Below, one piece after another: positions 17,749 to 26,367 of a DNA stretch of 64,000 bases. Origin of the DNA: Bacteroides sp. (GTDB lineage: Bacteria > Bacteroidota > Bacteroidia > Bacteroidales > Bacteroidaceae); NCBI GenBank assembly GCA_021202275.1, contig JAJQDI010000031.1, positions 248,001-312,000 on the forward strand. The letters are read 5' to 3'. The position numbers were made by a program, and so were the translations under genes. Every line of letters starts with the position of its first letter. Position 1 is the stretch's first letter. The notes under the pieces were generated by a model. That model searched no databases. It had not been told where the DNA came from and saw only the letters and a program-made list of their open reading frames with translations.

Positions 17749-20580
17749 ATGGATTACAATTTCAGGGAGATTGAACAGAAGTGGCAGAAACGGTGGGTAG
17801 AAGAGCATACCTACCAGGTGAAAGAAGACGAGAACAAACCCAAGTACTATGTACTGAATATGTTCCCCTACCCTTCCGGAGCCGGTCTGCACGTCGGTCA
17901 TCCACTGGGATACATCGCTTCGGATATCTACGCGCGTTACAAACGTCAGAAAGGCTTCAATGTGCTCAATCCGATGGGATACGATGCCTACGGTCTTCCT
18001 GCCGAACAATATGCCATACAGACCGGACAACATCCGGCCATCACCACCATAGAGAACATAGACCGTTACAGGGAACAATTGGATAAGATCGGCTTCTCAT
18101 TCGACTGGAGCCGGGAAATACGCACTTGTGATGCCAATTACTATCACTGGACACAATGGGCTTTCATACGGATGTTTAACAGCTTCTACTGCAACGACGA
18201 GAAAAAAGCTATGCCGATCGAAAATCTGATCCAGACGTTCGAAACCAACGGGACCGCAGGATTAAATGTGGCCTGCTCAGAAGAGTTGACTTTCACTGCT
18301 GCCGAATGGAAAGCCAAAAGCGAAAAGGAACAACAGGAGATCCTGATGAACTACCGCATCGCTTACCTCGGGAATACCATGGTCAACTGGTGTCCGGCAT
18401 TAGGTACGGTACTGGCCAACGACGAGGTGATAGATGGTCTGTCCGAACGGGGTGGACATCCGGTGGTACAAAAAGTCATGCGTCAGTGGTGCCTGCGGGT
18501 ATCCGCTTACGCCCAACGTCTGCTCGACGGATTGGACACGGTAGAATGGACCGAATCTCTGAAGGAGACCCAGCGCAACTGGATCGGTCGATCGGAAGGA
18601 ACGGAAATGGAATTCAAAGTGAAAGATTCGGATCTCTCCTTTACGATATTCACTACCCGTGCCGATACCATATTCGGAGTGACCTTTATGGTATTGGCCC
18701 CGGAAAGCGAACTGGTGTGTCAGCTGACCACCCCGGAGCAACAGGCAGAAGTAGCGGCTTACCTGGAACGTACCAAAAAACGTACCGAACGCGAACGGAT
18801 CGCCGACCGCAGCGTAAGCGGCGTATTTTCCGGTAGCTATGCCATCAACCCATTGACTCAGGAAGCTATTCCTGTATGGATCAGTGATTATGTACTGGCA
18901 GGATACGGTACCGGAGCCATTATGGCCGTACCGGCACACGACAGCCGCGACTATGCGTTTGCCAAACACTTTGATCTGGAGATCCGTCCGTTGATCGAAG
19001 GATGTGACATCAGCGAAGAGAGTTTCGACGCCAAAGAAGGGATCATGATCAACTCGCCCCGTCCGGGCAGTGCGGAAGGGGGATTGGTACTGAATGGTCT
19101 GAATGTAGCGAAAGCCATTGCCAAAACAAAAGACTACATCCGGGACAACAACCTGGGACGGGTAAAGATAAATTTCCGTCTGCGCGACGCGATCTTCTCC
19201 CGGCAGCGTTACTGGGGCGAACCCTTTCCGGTGTATTACAAAGACGGAATGCCTTACATGATCGATGAATGCGCATTGCCTGTGGAACTTCCGGAAGTAG
19301 CCCGGTTCAAACCGACCGAAACGGGCGAACCACCCCTGGGAAATGCTACCCGCTGGGCCTGGGATACCGTCAACAAACAGGTAGTAGACAATACACAGAT
19401 AGACCATCAGACGGTCTTCCCGATCGAACTGAACACCATGCCGGGATTTGCCGGGTCATCGGCCTATTACCTGCGCTATATGGACCCGAAAGACGAACAG
19501 TATCTGGTAGCGCCGGAGATTGTTAATTACTGGAAAAATGTAGATCTCTATGTAGGAGGTACCGAACACGCTACCGGACACCTGATCTACTCGCGGTTCT
19601 GGAACAAATTCCTGTTTGATCTGGGGGTTTCCGTAGAAGAAGAACCTTTCCGGAAACTAATCAATCAGGGAATGATACAGGGAAGAAGCAACTTTGTATA
19701 CCGCATCAAAGACTCCAATACATTTGTTTCCCTCCATCTGAAAGATCAGTATGAAGTAACTCCCCTGCATGTAGATGTAAATCTGGTGAACAACGATATC
19801 CTCGATATAGATGCTTTCAAAGCCTGGAGACCGGAATTCGCATCTGCCGAATTTATCCTGGAAGATGGAAAATACATCTGCGGATGGGCCGTAGAAAAAA
19901 TGAGTAAATCCATGTTCAACGTTGTGAATCCGGACAGGATCGTGGAAAAATACGGCGCGGATACTCTGCGTATGTACGAAATGTTCCTGGGCCCGGTAGA
20001 GCAATCGAAGCCCTGGGATACCAACGGGATCGACGGTGTATACCGTTTCCTGCGCAAATTCTGGAATCTCTTCTACAACAAAGCGGGAGAATTTACAGTA
20101 ACCGACGAACCAGCTACCGCAGAAGAGTTGAAATCGCTGCACAAACTCATCAAAAAAGTAACAGGAGACATCGAACAATTCTCCTACAACACTTCGGTAA
20201 GTGCCTTTATGATCTGTGTCAATGAATTGCAGAGCCTGAAATGTCACAAACGCGCTATCCTGGAGCCTTTGGTAGTAGTACTGGCTCCGTTCGCGCCTCA
20301 CATCTGTGAGGAGTTGTGGGAAAAACTGGGACACTCTGCTACGGTATGTGATGCAAGGTGGCCTGTCTATAACGAAGAATACCTGAAAGAAAATACCATC
20401 AACTATACGATCTCTTTCAATGGCAAAGCCCGTTTCACTATCGAATTTCCGGCAGACGCTACTTCCAAAGAAATTGAAGAGGCAGCGTTGGCAGACGAAC
20501 GTTCGGAAAAATGGATAGAAGGCAAAACGCCGAAAAAGGTGATCGTGGTACCGAAGAAGATTGTGAATATCGTTATATAA
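17749..20580 (+). CDS. leuS: Leucyl-tRNA synthetase
   Basis: 943 residues, full length. Class I motifs are the HIGH-like HVGHPLGY near residue 48 and the KMSKS loop in VEKMSKSMFNVVNPD. The CP1 editing domain lies between them (TRADTIFGVTFMVLAPE, then the GTGAIMAVPAHDSRDYAFA stretch). C-terminal anticodon-binding region follows. Charges tRNA-Leu with leucine in the cytoplasm and hydrolyses mischarged products through CP1. Starts a probable operon with the YitT-family gene and rdgB. Confidence 0.95.
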   Translation: MDYNFREIEQKWQKRWVEEHTYQVKEDENKPKYYVLNMFPYPSGAGLHVGHPLGYIASDIYARYKRQKGFNVLNPMGYDAYGLPAEQYAIQTGQHPAITTIENIDRYREQLDKIGFSFDWSREIRTCDANYYHWTQWAFIRMFNSFYCNDEKKAMPIENLIQTFETNGTAGLNVACSEELTFTAAEWKAKSEKEQQEILMNYRIAYLGNTMVNWCPALGTVLANDEVIDGLSERGGHPVVQKVMRQWCLRVSAYAQRLLDGLDTVEWTESLKETQRNWIGRSEGTEMEFKVKDSDLSFTIFTTRADTIFGVTFMVLAPESELVCQLTTPEQQAEVAAYLERTKKRTERERIADRSVSGVFSGSYAINPLTQEAIPVWISDYVLAGYGTGAIMAVPAHDSRDYAFAKHFDLEIRPLIEGCDISEESFDAKEGIMINSPRPGSAEGGLVLNGLNVAKAIAKTKDYIRDNNLGRVKINFRLRDAIFSRQRYWGEPFPVYYKDGMPYMIDECALPVELPEVARFKPTETGEPPLGNATRWAWDTVNKQVVDNTQIDHQTVFPIELNTMPGFAGSSAYYLRYMDPKDEQYLVAPEIVNYWKNVDLYVGGTEHATGHLIYSRFWNKFLFDLGVSVEEEPFRKLINQGMIQGRSNFVYRIKDSNTFVSLHLKDQYEVTPLHVDVNLVNNDILDIDAFKAWRPEFASAEFILEDGKYICGWAVEKMSKSMFNVVNPDRIVEKYGADTLRMYEMFLGPVEQSKPWDTNGIDGVYRFLRKFWNLFYNKAGEFTVTDEPATAEELKSLHKLIKKVTGDIEQFSYNTSVSAFMICVNELQSLKCHKRAILEPLVVVLAPFAPHICEELWEKLGHSATVCDARWPVYNEEYLKENTINYTISFNGKARFTIEFPADATSKEIEEAALADERSEKWIEGKTPKKVIVVPKKIVNIVI

Positions 20581-20617
20581 ACACATTTTGTTACGAATTG
20601 ACCTAACCTGTGATTGT

Positions 20618-21514
20618 ATGTACAAACCAACGAAAACTGCTGTGGTCCGTGAACTGAAAGATTATCTATCGATCACGTTCGGACTATTTTGTTACGCACT
20701 GGGATGGGCTGCGTTCCTGATCCCTTACCAGATCACTACCGGAGGTACCACCGGTATCGGAGCGATCATCTATTATGCCACCGGATTTCCGATCCAGTGG
20801 ACCTATTTTCTGATCAATGCGGTACTCATGATCTTTGCTTTCAGGATCCTGGGAGCACGTTTCAGTATAAAAACTTCGTATGCGATCTTTATGCTCACCT
20901 TCCTGCTCTGGTTTTTGCAACAAGTGATCAAAGACGATGCCGGACAGACACCACTGGTCTTAGGGCCGGGTCAGGACTTTATGGCATGCCTCATCGGCGC
21001 AGCGCTTTGCGGAGTAGGACTGGGAGTAGTATTCAACAGCAACGGTAGCACAGGAGGTACGGACATCATCGCGGCCATTGTCAACAAATACAGGGATGTA
21101 ACACTGGGACAGATGATCATGTATTGTGATATCATTATCATCTCTTCGTGTTACTTTATATTCCACGATTGGCGAAGAGTAATCTTTGGTTTTGTCACCC
21201 TCCTGATCATCAGTTTTGTGCTGGACTGGATCGTTAATAGTGCCCGGCAATCTGTACAGTTCTTTATATTCTCCAAAGAATACGAAAAGATTGCCGACTG
21301 CATCATACGTGACACCCACCGGGGAGTGACTGTACTGACCGGAACAGGTTGGTACAGTAAAAATGAAGTGAAAGTACTGGTAGTACTGGCTAAAAAACGA
21401 CAATCACTGGACATATTCCGTCTGGTCAAAGACATTGACCCGAATGCTTTCATCTCCCAGAGTTCTGTGATCGGAGTCTACGGAGAGGGTTTCGACAGAC
21501 TAAAAGTAAAATAA
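20618..21514 (+). CDS. YitT family membrane protein (DUF161/DUF2179)
   Basis: 298 residues from ATG 20618; a TTG at 20588 would add ten residues but gives no better N-terminus. Five to six transmembrane segments in the first 200 residues include ITFGLFCYALGWAAFLIPYQ and the conserved GGTTGIGAIIYYATG. The C-terminal soluble DUF2179 domain (RGVTVLTGTGWYSKNEVKVL) is typical. Transport or regulatory function in the family is unresolved. Sits 37 bases after leuS and three bases before rdgB. Confidence 0.85.
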   Translation: MYKPTKTAVVRELKDYLSITFGLFCYALGWAAFLIPYQITTGGTTGIGAIIYYATGFPIQWTYFLINAVLMIFAFRILGARFSIKTSYAIFMLTFLLWFLQQVIKDDAGQTPLVLGPGQDFMACLIGAALCGVGLGVVFNSNGSTGGTDIIAAIVNKYRDVTLGQMIMYCDIIIISSCYFIFHDWRRVIFGFVTLLIISFVLDWIVNSARQSVQFFIFSKEYEKIADCIIRDTHRGVTVLTGTGWYSKNEVKVLVVLAKKRQSLDIFRLVKDIDPNAFISQSSVIGVYGEGFDRLKVK

Positions 21515-21517
21515 ACC

Positions 21518-22114
21518 ATGAAACGTACACTTGTTTTCGCGACCAACAACCTTCACAAGCTGGAGGAAGTATCTCAGATATTAGGCGATCAGATCGAACT
21601 GCGTAGCCTGAAAGATATAGGATGTGAAGAAGATATTCCCGAAACCGCAGATACATTGGAAGGCAACGCGTTGCAGAAAGCCCATTATATCCACAGTCGC
21701 TACGGAACAGATTGTTTTGCCGACGATACCGGGCTGGAGATCGAAGCACTGAATGGCGATCCGGGAGTATACTCGGCACGCTATGCGGGAAAGGGGAGAG
21801 ATCCTCAGGACAATATGAATAAAGTGCTTCGTAAACTGGAAGGAAAAACCCGGCGCAACGCGCGTTTCCGTACTGCCATTTCCCTGATACTCGATGGAAA
21901 AGAATACCTGTTCGAAGGAATTATCCAGGGTGTGATCACTACGGAAAAGAGGGGAGAGGCCGGTTTTGGTTACGATCCCATTTTTCTACCCGATGGATAT
22001 GATCAGACCTTTGCCGAACTGGGCAATGAAATAAAAAACCACATCAGCCACCGCGCACTCGCGGTACAAAAACTGTGCGACTTTTTGAAAACGTATACAA
22101 AACAGGTAGAATAA
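21518..22114 (+). CDS. rdgB: Non-canonical purine NTP pyrophosphatase (RdgB/HAM1 family)
   Basis: 198 residues, normal length. Substrate-binding N-terminus FATNNLHKLEEVSQI, the FADDTGLEIEALNGDPGVYS active-site loop, GFGYDPIFLPDGYDQTFAEL and the C-terminal NHISHRALA are all present. Hydrolyses ITP, dITP and XTP to keep deaminated purines out of DNA and RNA. Probably cotranscribed with leuS and the YitT-family gene. Its intactness next to a broken mutS is of interest for mutation load. Confidence 0.93.
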   Translation: MKRTLVFATNNLHKLEEVSQILGDQIELRSLKDIGCEEDIPETADTLEGNALQKAHYIHSRYGTDCFADDTGLEIEALNGDPGVYSARYAGKGRDPQDNMNKVLRKLEGKTRRNARFRTAISLILDGKEYLFEGIIQGVITTEKRGEAGFGYDPIFLPDGYDQTFAELGNEIKNHISHRALAVQKLCDFLKTYTKQVE

Positions 22115-23055
22115 GTAATCTCTTATTTTGAACTACAAAAATGGATTACATCTCTTGCTTTTGATACATACTTCGATGATATTTAATAAGAGGGTTATAA
22201 AAATACAAATAGTCACAAAAATCACGAAAAATAAAACATATTTCTTTCATATAACCCAATTTACTAACTTATATGGATAGAAAAAAGTAGATTCCGGAGT
22301 GGAAAAAGACGAAATCTACTTTCAATTTCTGTTTTCATAGCTCTTTAAACCATTCAGACTACGGCAAAACGGTAGTTTCCCTATCGGATAATAAATTATC
22401 TGATAGGGAAACGGGTGGTTAGACTACCGGATAATAAATTATGCAGTAAGGAAACAAGCGGTTTCCAGTAATCAAACTCCCTGTTTCCCTACCAGAAAAA
22501 CAGAAGAAGACTATTTATAATACAAAAAAAAGAAATTTCCTATTTTTTAGGTTCCACAGATAAACCACATTCTACCTAACAAAATACATAATAAATTCCT
22601 ATATTAGATACAATATCACTTATAAATAACAAATTATAAAGATAAAAGATACTATATAATACAAAATAGTAACATAAAGTATTTGCCCTAATCCTCAGGA
22701 TTCGATTATTTCAAATAGATTTGTCCTGTGATCCGAAAAAATGAAATCTACACCATTAGGAAATACAAAATGTCAGAAATGACAAAATGATACCTAGAGA
22801 TCCATAATCTGAGACTAATAGGCGGGTAATAAAAGTTCTATTTTCCTTTACTGAAAAGATATATAATCTATTTTACAGTAAACTTTTCAACCATATATAC
22901 AGAGTTATCAGTTACTTATAAACAGATTATCTATTTCATTCTACTTAAAGTAAATATCAATATATCAATACTATATCCATTCATATAGTTTTTTAGATTT
23001 ATATTTATGAATACTCTGTTCATAAGTTTATAAACAACTTCAACAGGATAAAAAA
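22115..23055. other. AT-rich gene-free region
   Basis: About 940 bases without a credible reading frame, RNA gene or Bacteroides-type promoter that could be assigned. Contains the palindromic cluster at 22370-22490. Extremely AT-rich from 22540 to 23040. Possibly remnants of degraded sequence or unrecognised non-coding RNA. Confidence 0.5.
22370..22490. repeat. Nested palindromes with a degenerate tandem copy
   Basis: GTTTCCCTATC (22375-22385) and GATAGGGAAAC (22402-22412) form an 11-bp stem continued by GATAAT/ATTATC inside, and CGGTAG/CTACCG (22370-22375, 22424-22429) pair outside. CGGATAATAAATTAT occurs twice (from 22385 and from 22428), so the unit is partly duplicated. GGAAAC/GTTTCC pairs again near 22450-22466. 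Confidence 0.5.
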
Positions 23056-23084
23056 TAAGGGACCGGAATTTTCCGATCCCTTTA
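23056..23084 (-). terminator. Terminator of the SnoaL-like gene
   Basis: Near-perfect stem AAGGGACCGGAA/TTCCGATCCCTTT with a G-T type mismatch. In the leftward direction it is followed by TTATTTTTTATCC, a U-rich tail. Confidence 0.75.
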
Positions 23085-23124
23085 TAGGAATGTACAGATT
23101 CTGATTACTTATACTTATCAGGAT

Positions 23125-23532
23125 CTATTGAAATTTTATTTTCAGATCCATAGGCCGGACAAATGACCAATGGTTGTGAACAATCTGCCACTGTCCATCT
23201 TCCTGCTGACGATAGACCTCCGTACAATTCCAGGGATAATGGATACCACCCGCATACGAATGAAGTTGATAAGTTAGTACAGCCACAGAACCATACAGCT
23301 GCACCACAGGATCGATCATTTCATATCGATCTGTTTCTCCTTTTCCGCGCAATCCTTCGTAGAAGGTACGCATACTTTCAAAACCCTCTTTGCGTTTTTC
23401 CAGAAAAGGATCGAAATAGGTAATGTCCGGAGACAAAAGTTCCAGATAAGGTGTGGGGTTTCCTTTGTTCCATTCTTCCAGAGCGGCTTTTTCCAAGGCA
23501 ATGATCTTTGCAGCAATTTGTTGTGTATCCAT
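23125..23532 (-). CDS. SnoaL/NTF2-like protein
   Basis: 135 residues. The order of elements fits the NTF2-like cone fold: a long N-terminal helix (QQIAAKIIALEKAALEEWNK), then YLELLSPDITYFDPF, then strands VQLYGSVAVLTYQLHSY and GQWQIVHNHWSF. Related proteins are annotated DUF4440/SnoaL and are small enzymes or binding proteins of unknown substrate. No signal peptide, so cytoplasmic. Monocistronic with its own terminator. Confidence 0.7.
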   Translation of the reverse strand: MDTQQIAAKIIALEKAALEEWNKGNPTPYLELLSPDITYFDPFLEKRKEGFESMRTFYEGLRGKGETDRYEMIDPVVQLYGSVAVLTYQLHSYAGGIHYPWNCTEVYRQQEDGQWQIVHNHWSFVRPMDLKIKFQ

Positions 23533-23846
23533 TTTTTTCTTTTTAAATTAATTACTCAAAAATAGTTTGTTCCTGATTCGGATGCACCATACAGATCCGG
23601 AAAAAAACAGCACTTTTCCGGGATATCTCCATCCATACGGGAATAAGAATGTAAAAAGAGTAACAGATCGTATATGAATAGGAAATATTCACCAAATAAA
23701 CAGGTGTTAATAACCGGTTAATTTACATATTCTGAGCACTATAAAAGAAACTCTCCGTACATCCGGAAAAGAAAAACAAACCCAATGTATCTTCTGTAAA
23801 TCCTTATACTGATCTTTTATTCACTTGTTTTTTCCCATAAAAAAGG
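23533..23846. other. Intergenic region, divergent promoters
   Basis: No coding potential seen. Holds upstream sequence for the leftward SnoaL-like gene and the promoter for the small membrane protein at its right edge. Confidence 0.4.
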
Positions 23847-23854
23847 TACATTTG
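23847..23854 (+). promoter_or_regulatory. Promoter -7 element for the small membrane protein
   Basis: TACATTTG matches TAnnTTTG. TTG at 23825-23827 is a possible -33 box with 19 bases between. The gene starts 20 bases downstream. Confidence 0.5.
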
Positions 23855-23873
23855 TCTGAAAGACAATATACTT

Positions 23874-24188
23874 ATGAAAAAATACAATACACAATCTCTT
23901 GTACACTCTTATCTGCTTCCTTATGTGGGTTGTATCCTTGTTATCCCCTTGATATATAGCTGGATATTCAACATAGACAGAGGGATACAGGTAGGAAATC
24001 TGTTAATGGGAAACCTCTCTTTGGGTACACTTGGCAGCTTATATATGTTCAGGAAGAACAACAGCAACCTCAGAAAGAATACTTTTCAAAGTGCAGCAGG
24101 ATGGTTGGTTACCTCCGCTCTGACAGGATGGATCGGATTTGCCTGGGAAGAATTTTCCCTGATATTCTTTACTGCCAGGCCAGTATAG
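23874..24188 (+). CDS. Small membrane protein, unknown function
   Basis: 104 residues with about three hydrophobic helices (LPYVGCILVIPLIYSWIF, LLMGNLSLGTLGSLYMF, AAGWLVTSALTGWIGFAW). No known family recognised. The stop at 24186-24188 falls within a membrane segment. A different frame just beyond it reads GLIAFYWVYKDLKRSQQPNN before a TAA near 24258, a convincing end for a membrane protein. The annotated end may therefore reflect one or two small lesions, but no single change joins the two parts. Monocistronic, with a strong terminator after the second frame. Confidence 0.5.
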   Translation: MKKYNTQSLVHSYLLPYVGCILVIPLIYSWIFNIDRGIQVGNLLMGNLSLGTLGSLYMFRKNNSNLRKNTFQSAAGWLVTSALTGWIGFAWEEFSLIFFTARPV

Positions 24189-24257
24189 GATAGGGACTGA
24201 TTGCTTTTTATTGGGTATACAAAGATCTGAAACGTTCACAACAACCAAATAACAACT

Positions 24258-24303
24258 AAAAATCCCCTTGTATCCTGGGTATTCAGGTTACAAGGGGATT
24301 TCT
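24258..24303. terminator. Terminator between the small membrane protein and nadA
   Basis: AAATCCCCTTGTA (24260-24272) and TACAAGGGGATTT (24289-24301) pair perfectly over 13 bases and are flanked by A and T tracts, serving both converging genes. Confidence 0.8.
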
Positions 24304-24320
24304 GTATAATTTATTTCCTG

Positions 24321-25316
24321 TTATAAACCTAACTCCTCGGATATCTCCAGCATCCGGTGAATAGGACGTACGGCTTTTTCAGCGATCTGAGGATCTACCT
24401 CTATATCGGGAAATTCATATTTCAGACAGTTGTACAACTTCTCCATTGTATTCAGCCTCATAAAACTGCATTCGTTGCAGGCACAGGTACTGTCGTTGGG
24501 AGGAGCAGGGATAAATTCTTTATCCGGACAACGTTTCTGCATCTCATGCAGAATGCCCGATTCGGTAGCTACGATAAACTGTTGCTGATCGCTTTTCACA
24601 GCATAGTTGAGCAGGGCGGAAGTAGAACCTACCACATCCGCAAGGGAAAGTACAGTACTCTTACACTCGGGATGTGCCAACACCACTGCTCCCGGATATT
24701 GCTGTTTCAGCGCAAGGATTTTCTCTACGGAGAACTGTTCATGCACGTGACAGGATCCGTCCCACAACAGCATTTTCCGGCCCGTGATCGAATTTATATA
24801 ATTTCCCAGGTTACGGTCGGGACCAAAGAGGATCTTTTCTTCTAAGGGAAAACTTTCCACGATCTGACGGGCATTGGTAGAGGTAACCACTACATCGGTT
24901 ACTGCTTTGACCGCAGCAGTGGTATTTACGTAAGAGATCACGGTATGATCGGAATGTGCCTTTACAAATTCTGTGAACCGGTCGGCCGGACAGCTGTCGG
25001 CCAGGGAACAACCGGCATTCAGGTCCGGTACCAGCACTTTCTTGTCCGGACAAAGGATCTTGGCGGTCTCTCCCATAAAGTGTACACCACAGAGCACAAT
25101 GATGTCTGCCGGGGTACGTGCTGCCCACTGGGCCAACGCCAGGCTGTCTCCTACAAAGTCGGCAATGTCCTGTATATCTCCTGTCTGGTAGTAATGAGCC
25201 AGGATCACAGCATTCTTCTCCTTCTTTAATGTTTCAATGGCAGACTTCAGATCGGTATCCGGAGCAAGGGGTTCGTCTGCATAACCGCTTTTCAACCATC
25301 TTTTTCTTTGCATCAT
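24321..25316 (-). CDS. nadA: Quinolinate synthase NadA
   Basis: 331 residues. Condenses iminoaspartate with dihydroxyacetone phosphate to quinolinate, using a 4Fe-4S cluster. Visible are VILAHYYQTGDIQDIADFVG at the N-terminus, LCGVHFMGETAKIL, and cluster cysteine candidates C103 (NAGCSLADS), C218 (LAHPECKST) and one of C278/C280/C283 (STCACNECSFM). Cytoplasmic. Its partner L-aspartate oxidase NadB is in the same window (61442-59865) but in a separate unit, so the pathway is not an operon here. Confidence 0.95.
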   Translation of the reverse strand: MMQRKRWLKSGYADEPLAPDTDLKSAIETLKKEKNAVILAHYYQTGDIQDIADFVGDSLALAQWAARTPADIIVLCGVHFMGETAKILCPDKKVLVPDLNAGCSLADSCPADRFTEFVKAHSDHTVISYVNTTAAVKAVTDVVVTSTNARQIVESFPLEEKILFGPDRNLGNYINSITGRKMLLWDGSCHVHEQFSVEKILALKQQYPGAVVLAHPECKSTVLSLADVVGSTSALLNYAVKSDQQQFIVATESGILHEMQKRCPDKEFIPAPPNDSTCACNECSFMRLNTMEKLYNCLKYEFPDIEVDPQIAEKAVRPIHRMLEISEELGL

Positions 25317-25740
25317 TATTTATATATTTCTTTCTTCTTTTCTAAAAATCTTTTGTTAGTGATAATAGCCTGTTGATACTGTTGGAAAATAAGGATAAGA
25401 ATAGTTGCATATAAACTTATTAGTCCGTAATATATGGTTATTCTTTACCTGTTAACAGGCAAAATGTACCTTATCTACTGATTATAAAGGTAGTTTCAGA
25501 GGTTATTAACATCCTGTTGATAAAGTGCAAAGTTAAGAACTTTCTAGGTATAAACCGACTCAAAACTGCTGAAAAATCTGTGGAATGTACAGAGGAAAAA
25601 AAGAGGTAACTTTTTTGGATTGTTGATAAAGGTAGTGCTTAGGTGAATGTTCCGGTATTACAAGAAGTTTTTTCATTTTTTTATCCCGTAGGTTTCCATA
25701 AGTTTTCAACTGTTATTAACAGGAGATGACTGAAAACTCT
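25317..25740. other. AT-rich intergenic region with DnaA-box-like words
   Basis: Between the divergent nadA and trmH-type genes. TGTTGATAA (TTATCAACA on the other strand, one base from the TTATCCACA DnaA consensus) occurs at 25515-25523 and 25621-25629, with TGTTGATAC at 25371-25379. A perfect palindrome CCTGTTAACAGG lies at 25448-25459 and a near-palindrome CTGTTATTAACAG near 25710. Could be origin-like or a regulator-binding region; nothing in the neighbouring genes (no dnaA, dnaN or gidA) supports an origin. Confidence 0.3.
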
Positions 25741-25748
25741 TACCTTTG
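25741..25748 (+). promoter_or_regulatory. Promoter -7 element that fixes the TrmH-type start
   Basis: TACCTTTG matches TAnnTTTG. It lies downstream of the first in-frame ATG at 25726 and 43 bases upstream of the ATG at 25792, so translation should begin at 25792. Confidence 0.5.
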
Positions 25749-25791
25749 TTTTTCGTATATTGTATCATTTTTCATACCCTTTTATTTGCAT

Positions 25792-26328
25792 ATGCGAAAA
25801 TTAAAAATAACAGAGTTGAACCGCTTGTCTGCCGAGGAATTCAGAGCTGCCGAAAAAATACCGTTGGTAGTAGTGCTGGATGATATACGTAGTCTGCACA
25901 ATGTGGGTTCTGTGTTCCGTACTTCGGATGCTTTCCGGATAGCGCGTATCTACCTGTGTGGGATCACCGCCCGGCCTCCACATCCGGAAATACACAAGAC
26001 AGCTCTGGGAGCGGAATTCTCTGTGGATTGGATCTATAAAAGAGATACCTTGGAAGCGGTTTCCGAGTTAAAGGCGGAGAACTACACCATTTATGCGGTG
26101 GAACAGGCGGAAGGAAGTATCATGTTGGACAGGTTTGATACACATACAGGTCAGAGATATGCTGTGATCCTGGGCAATGAAGTAAAGGGAGTGAAACAGG
26201 AAGTAATAGATGCGTGTGACGGATGTATAGAAATTCCACAGTACGGTACCAAACATTCGCTCAATGTCTCAGTTACCGCAGGTATCGTACTGTGGGATCT
26301 GTTTAAACGTTTATACGATCGGTATTGA
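25792..26328 (+). CDS. TrmH/SpoU family RNA 2'-O-methyltransferase
   Basis: 178 residues from ATG 25792 (MRKLKITELNRLSAEEF). The SPOUT knot motifs are all visible: motif 1 VLDDIRSLHNVGSVFRTSDA, motif 2 AVILGNEVKGV, motif 3 IPQYGTKHSLNVSVTAGIVL. These give a trefoil-knot SAM pocket. It methylates ribose 2'-OH in tRNA or rRNA; the exact target is not readable from sequence. The upstream ATG at 25726 would add a hydrophobic 22-residue lead that spans the promoter element and is rejected. Confidence 0.85.
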   Translation: MRKLKITELNRLSAEEFRAAEKIPLVVVLDDIRSLHNVGSVFRTSDAFRIARIYLCGITARPPHPEIHKTALGAEFSVDWIYKRDTLEAVSELKAENYTIYAVEQAEGSIMLDRFDTHTGQRYAVILGNEVKGVKQEVIDACDGCIEIPQYGTKHSLNVSVTAGIVLWDLFKRLYDRY

Positions 26329-26367
26329 AACCGATCTGTATCCTTGGGGTAAAGTCACATCTGCTAT

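Noticed and set aside
20588..20617. TTG start for the YitT-family protein
   Set aside because: The ATG at 20618 gives the normal N-terminus.
22370..22490. CRISPR-like array
   Set aside because: Only two degenerate copies, no regular spacers and no cas genes in the window.
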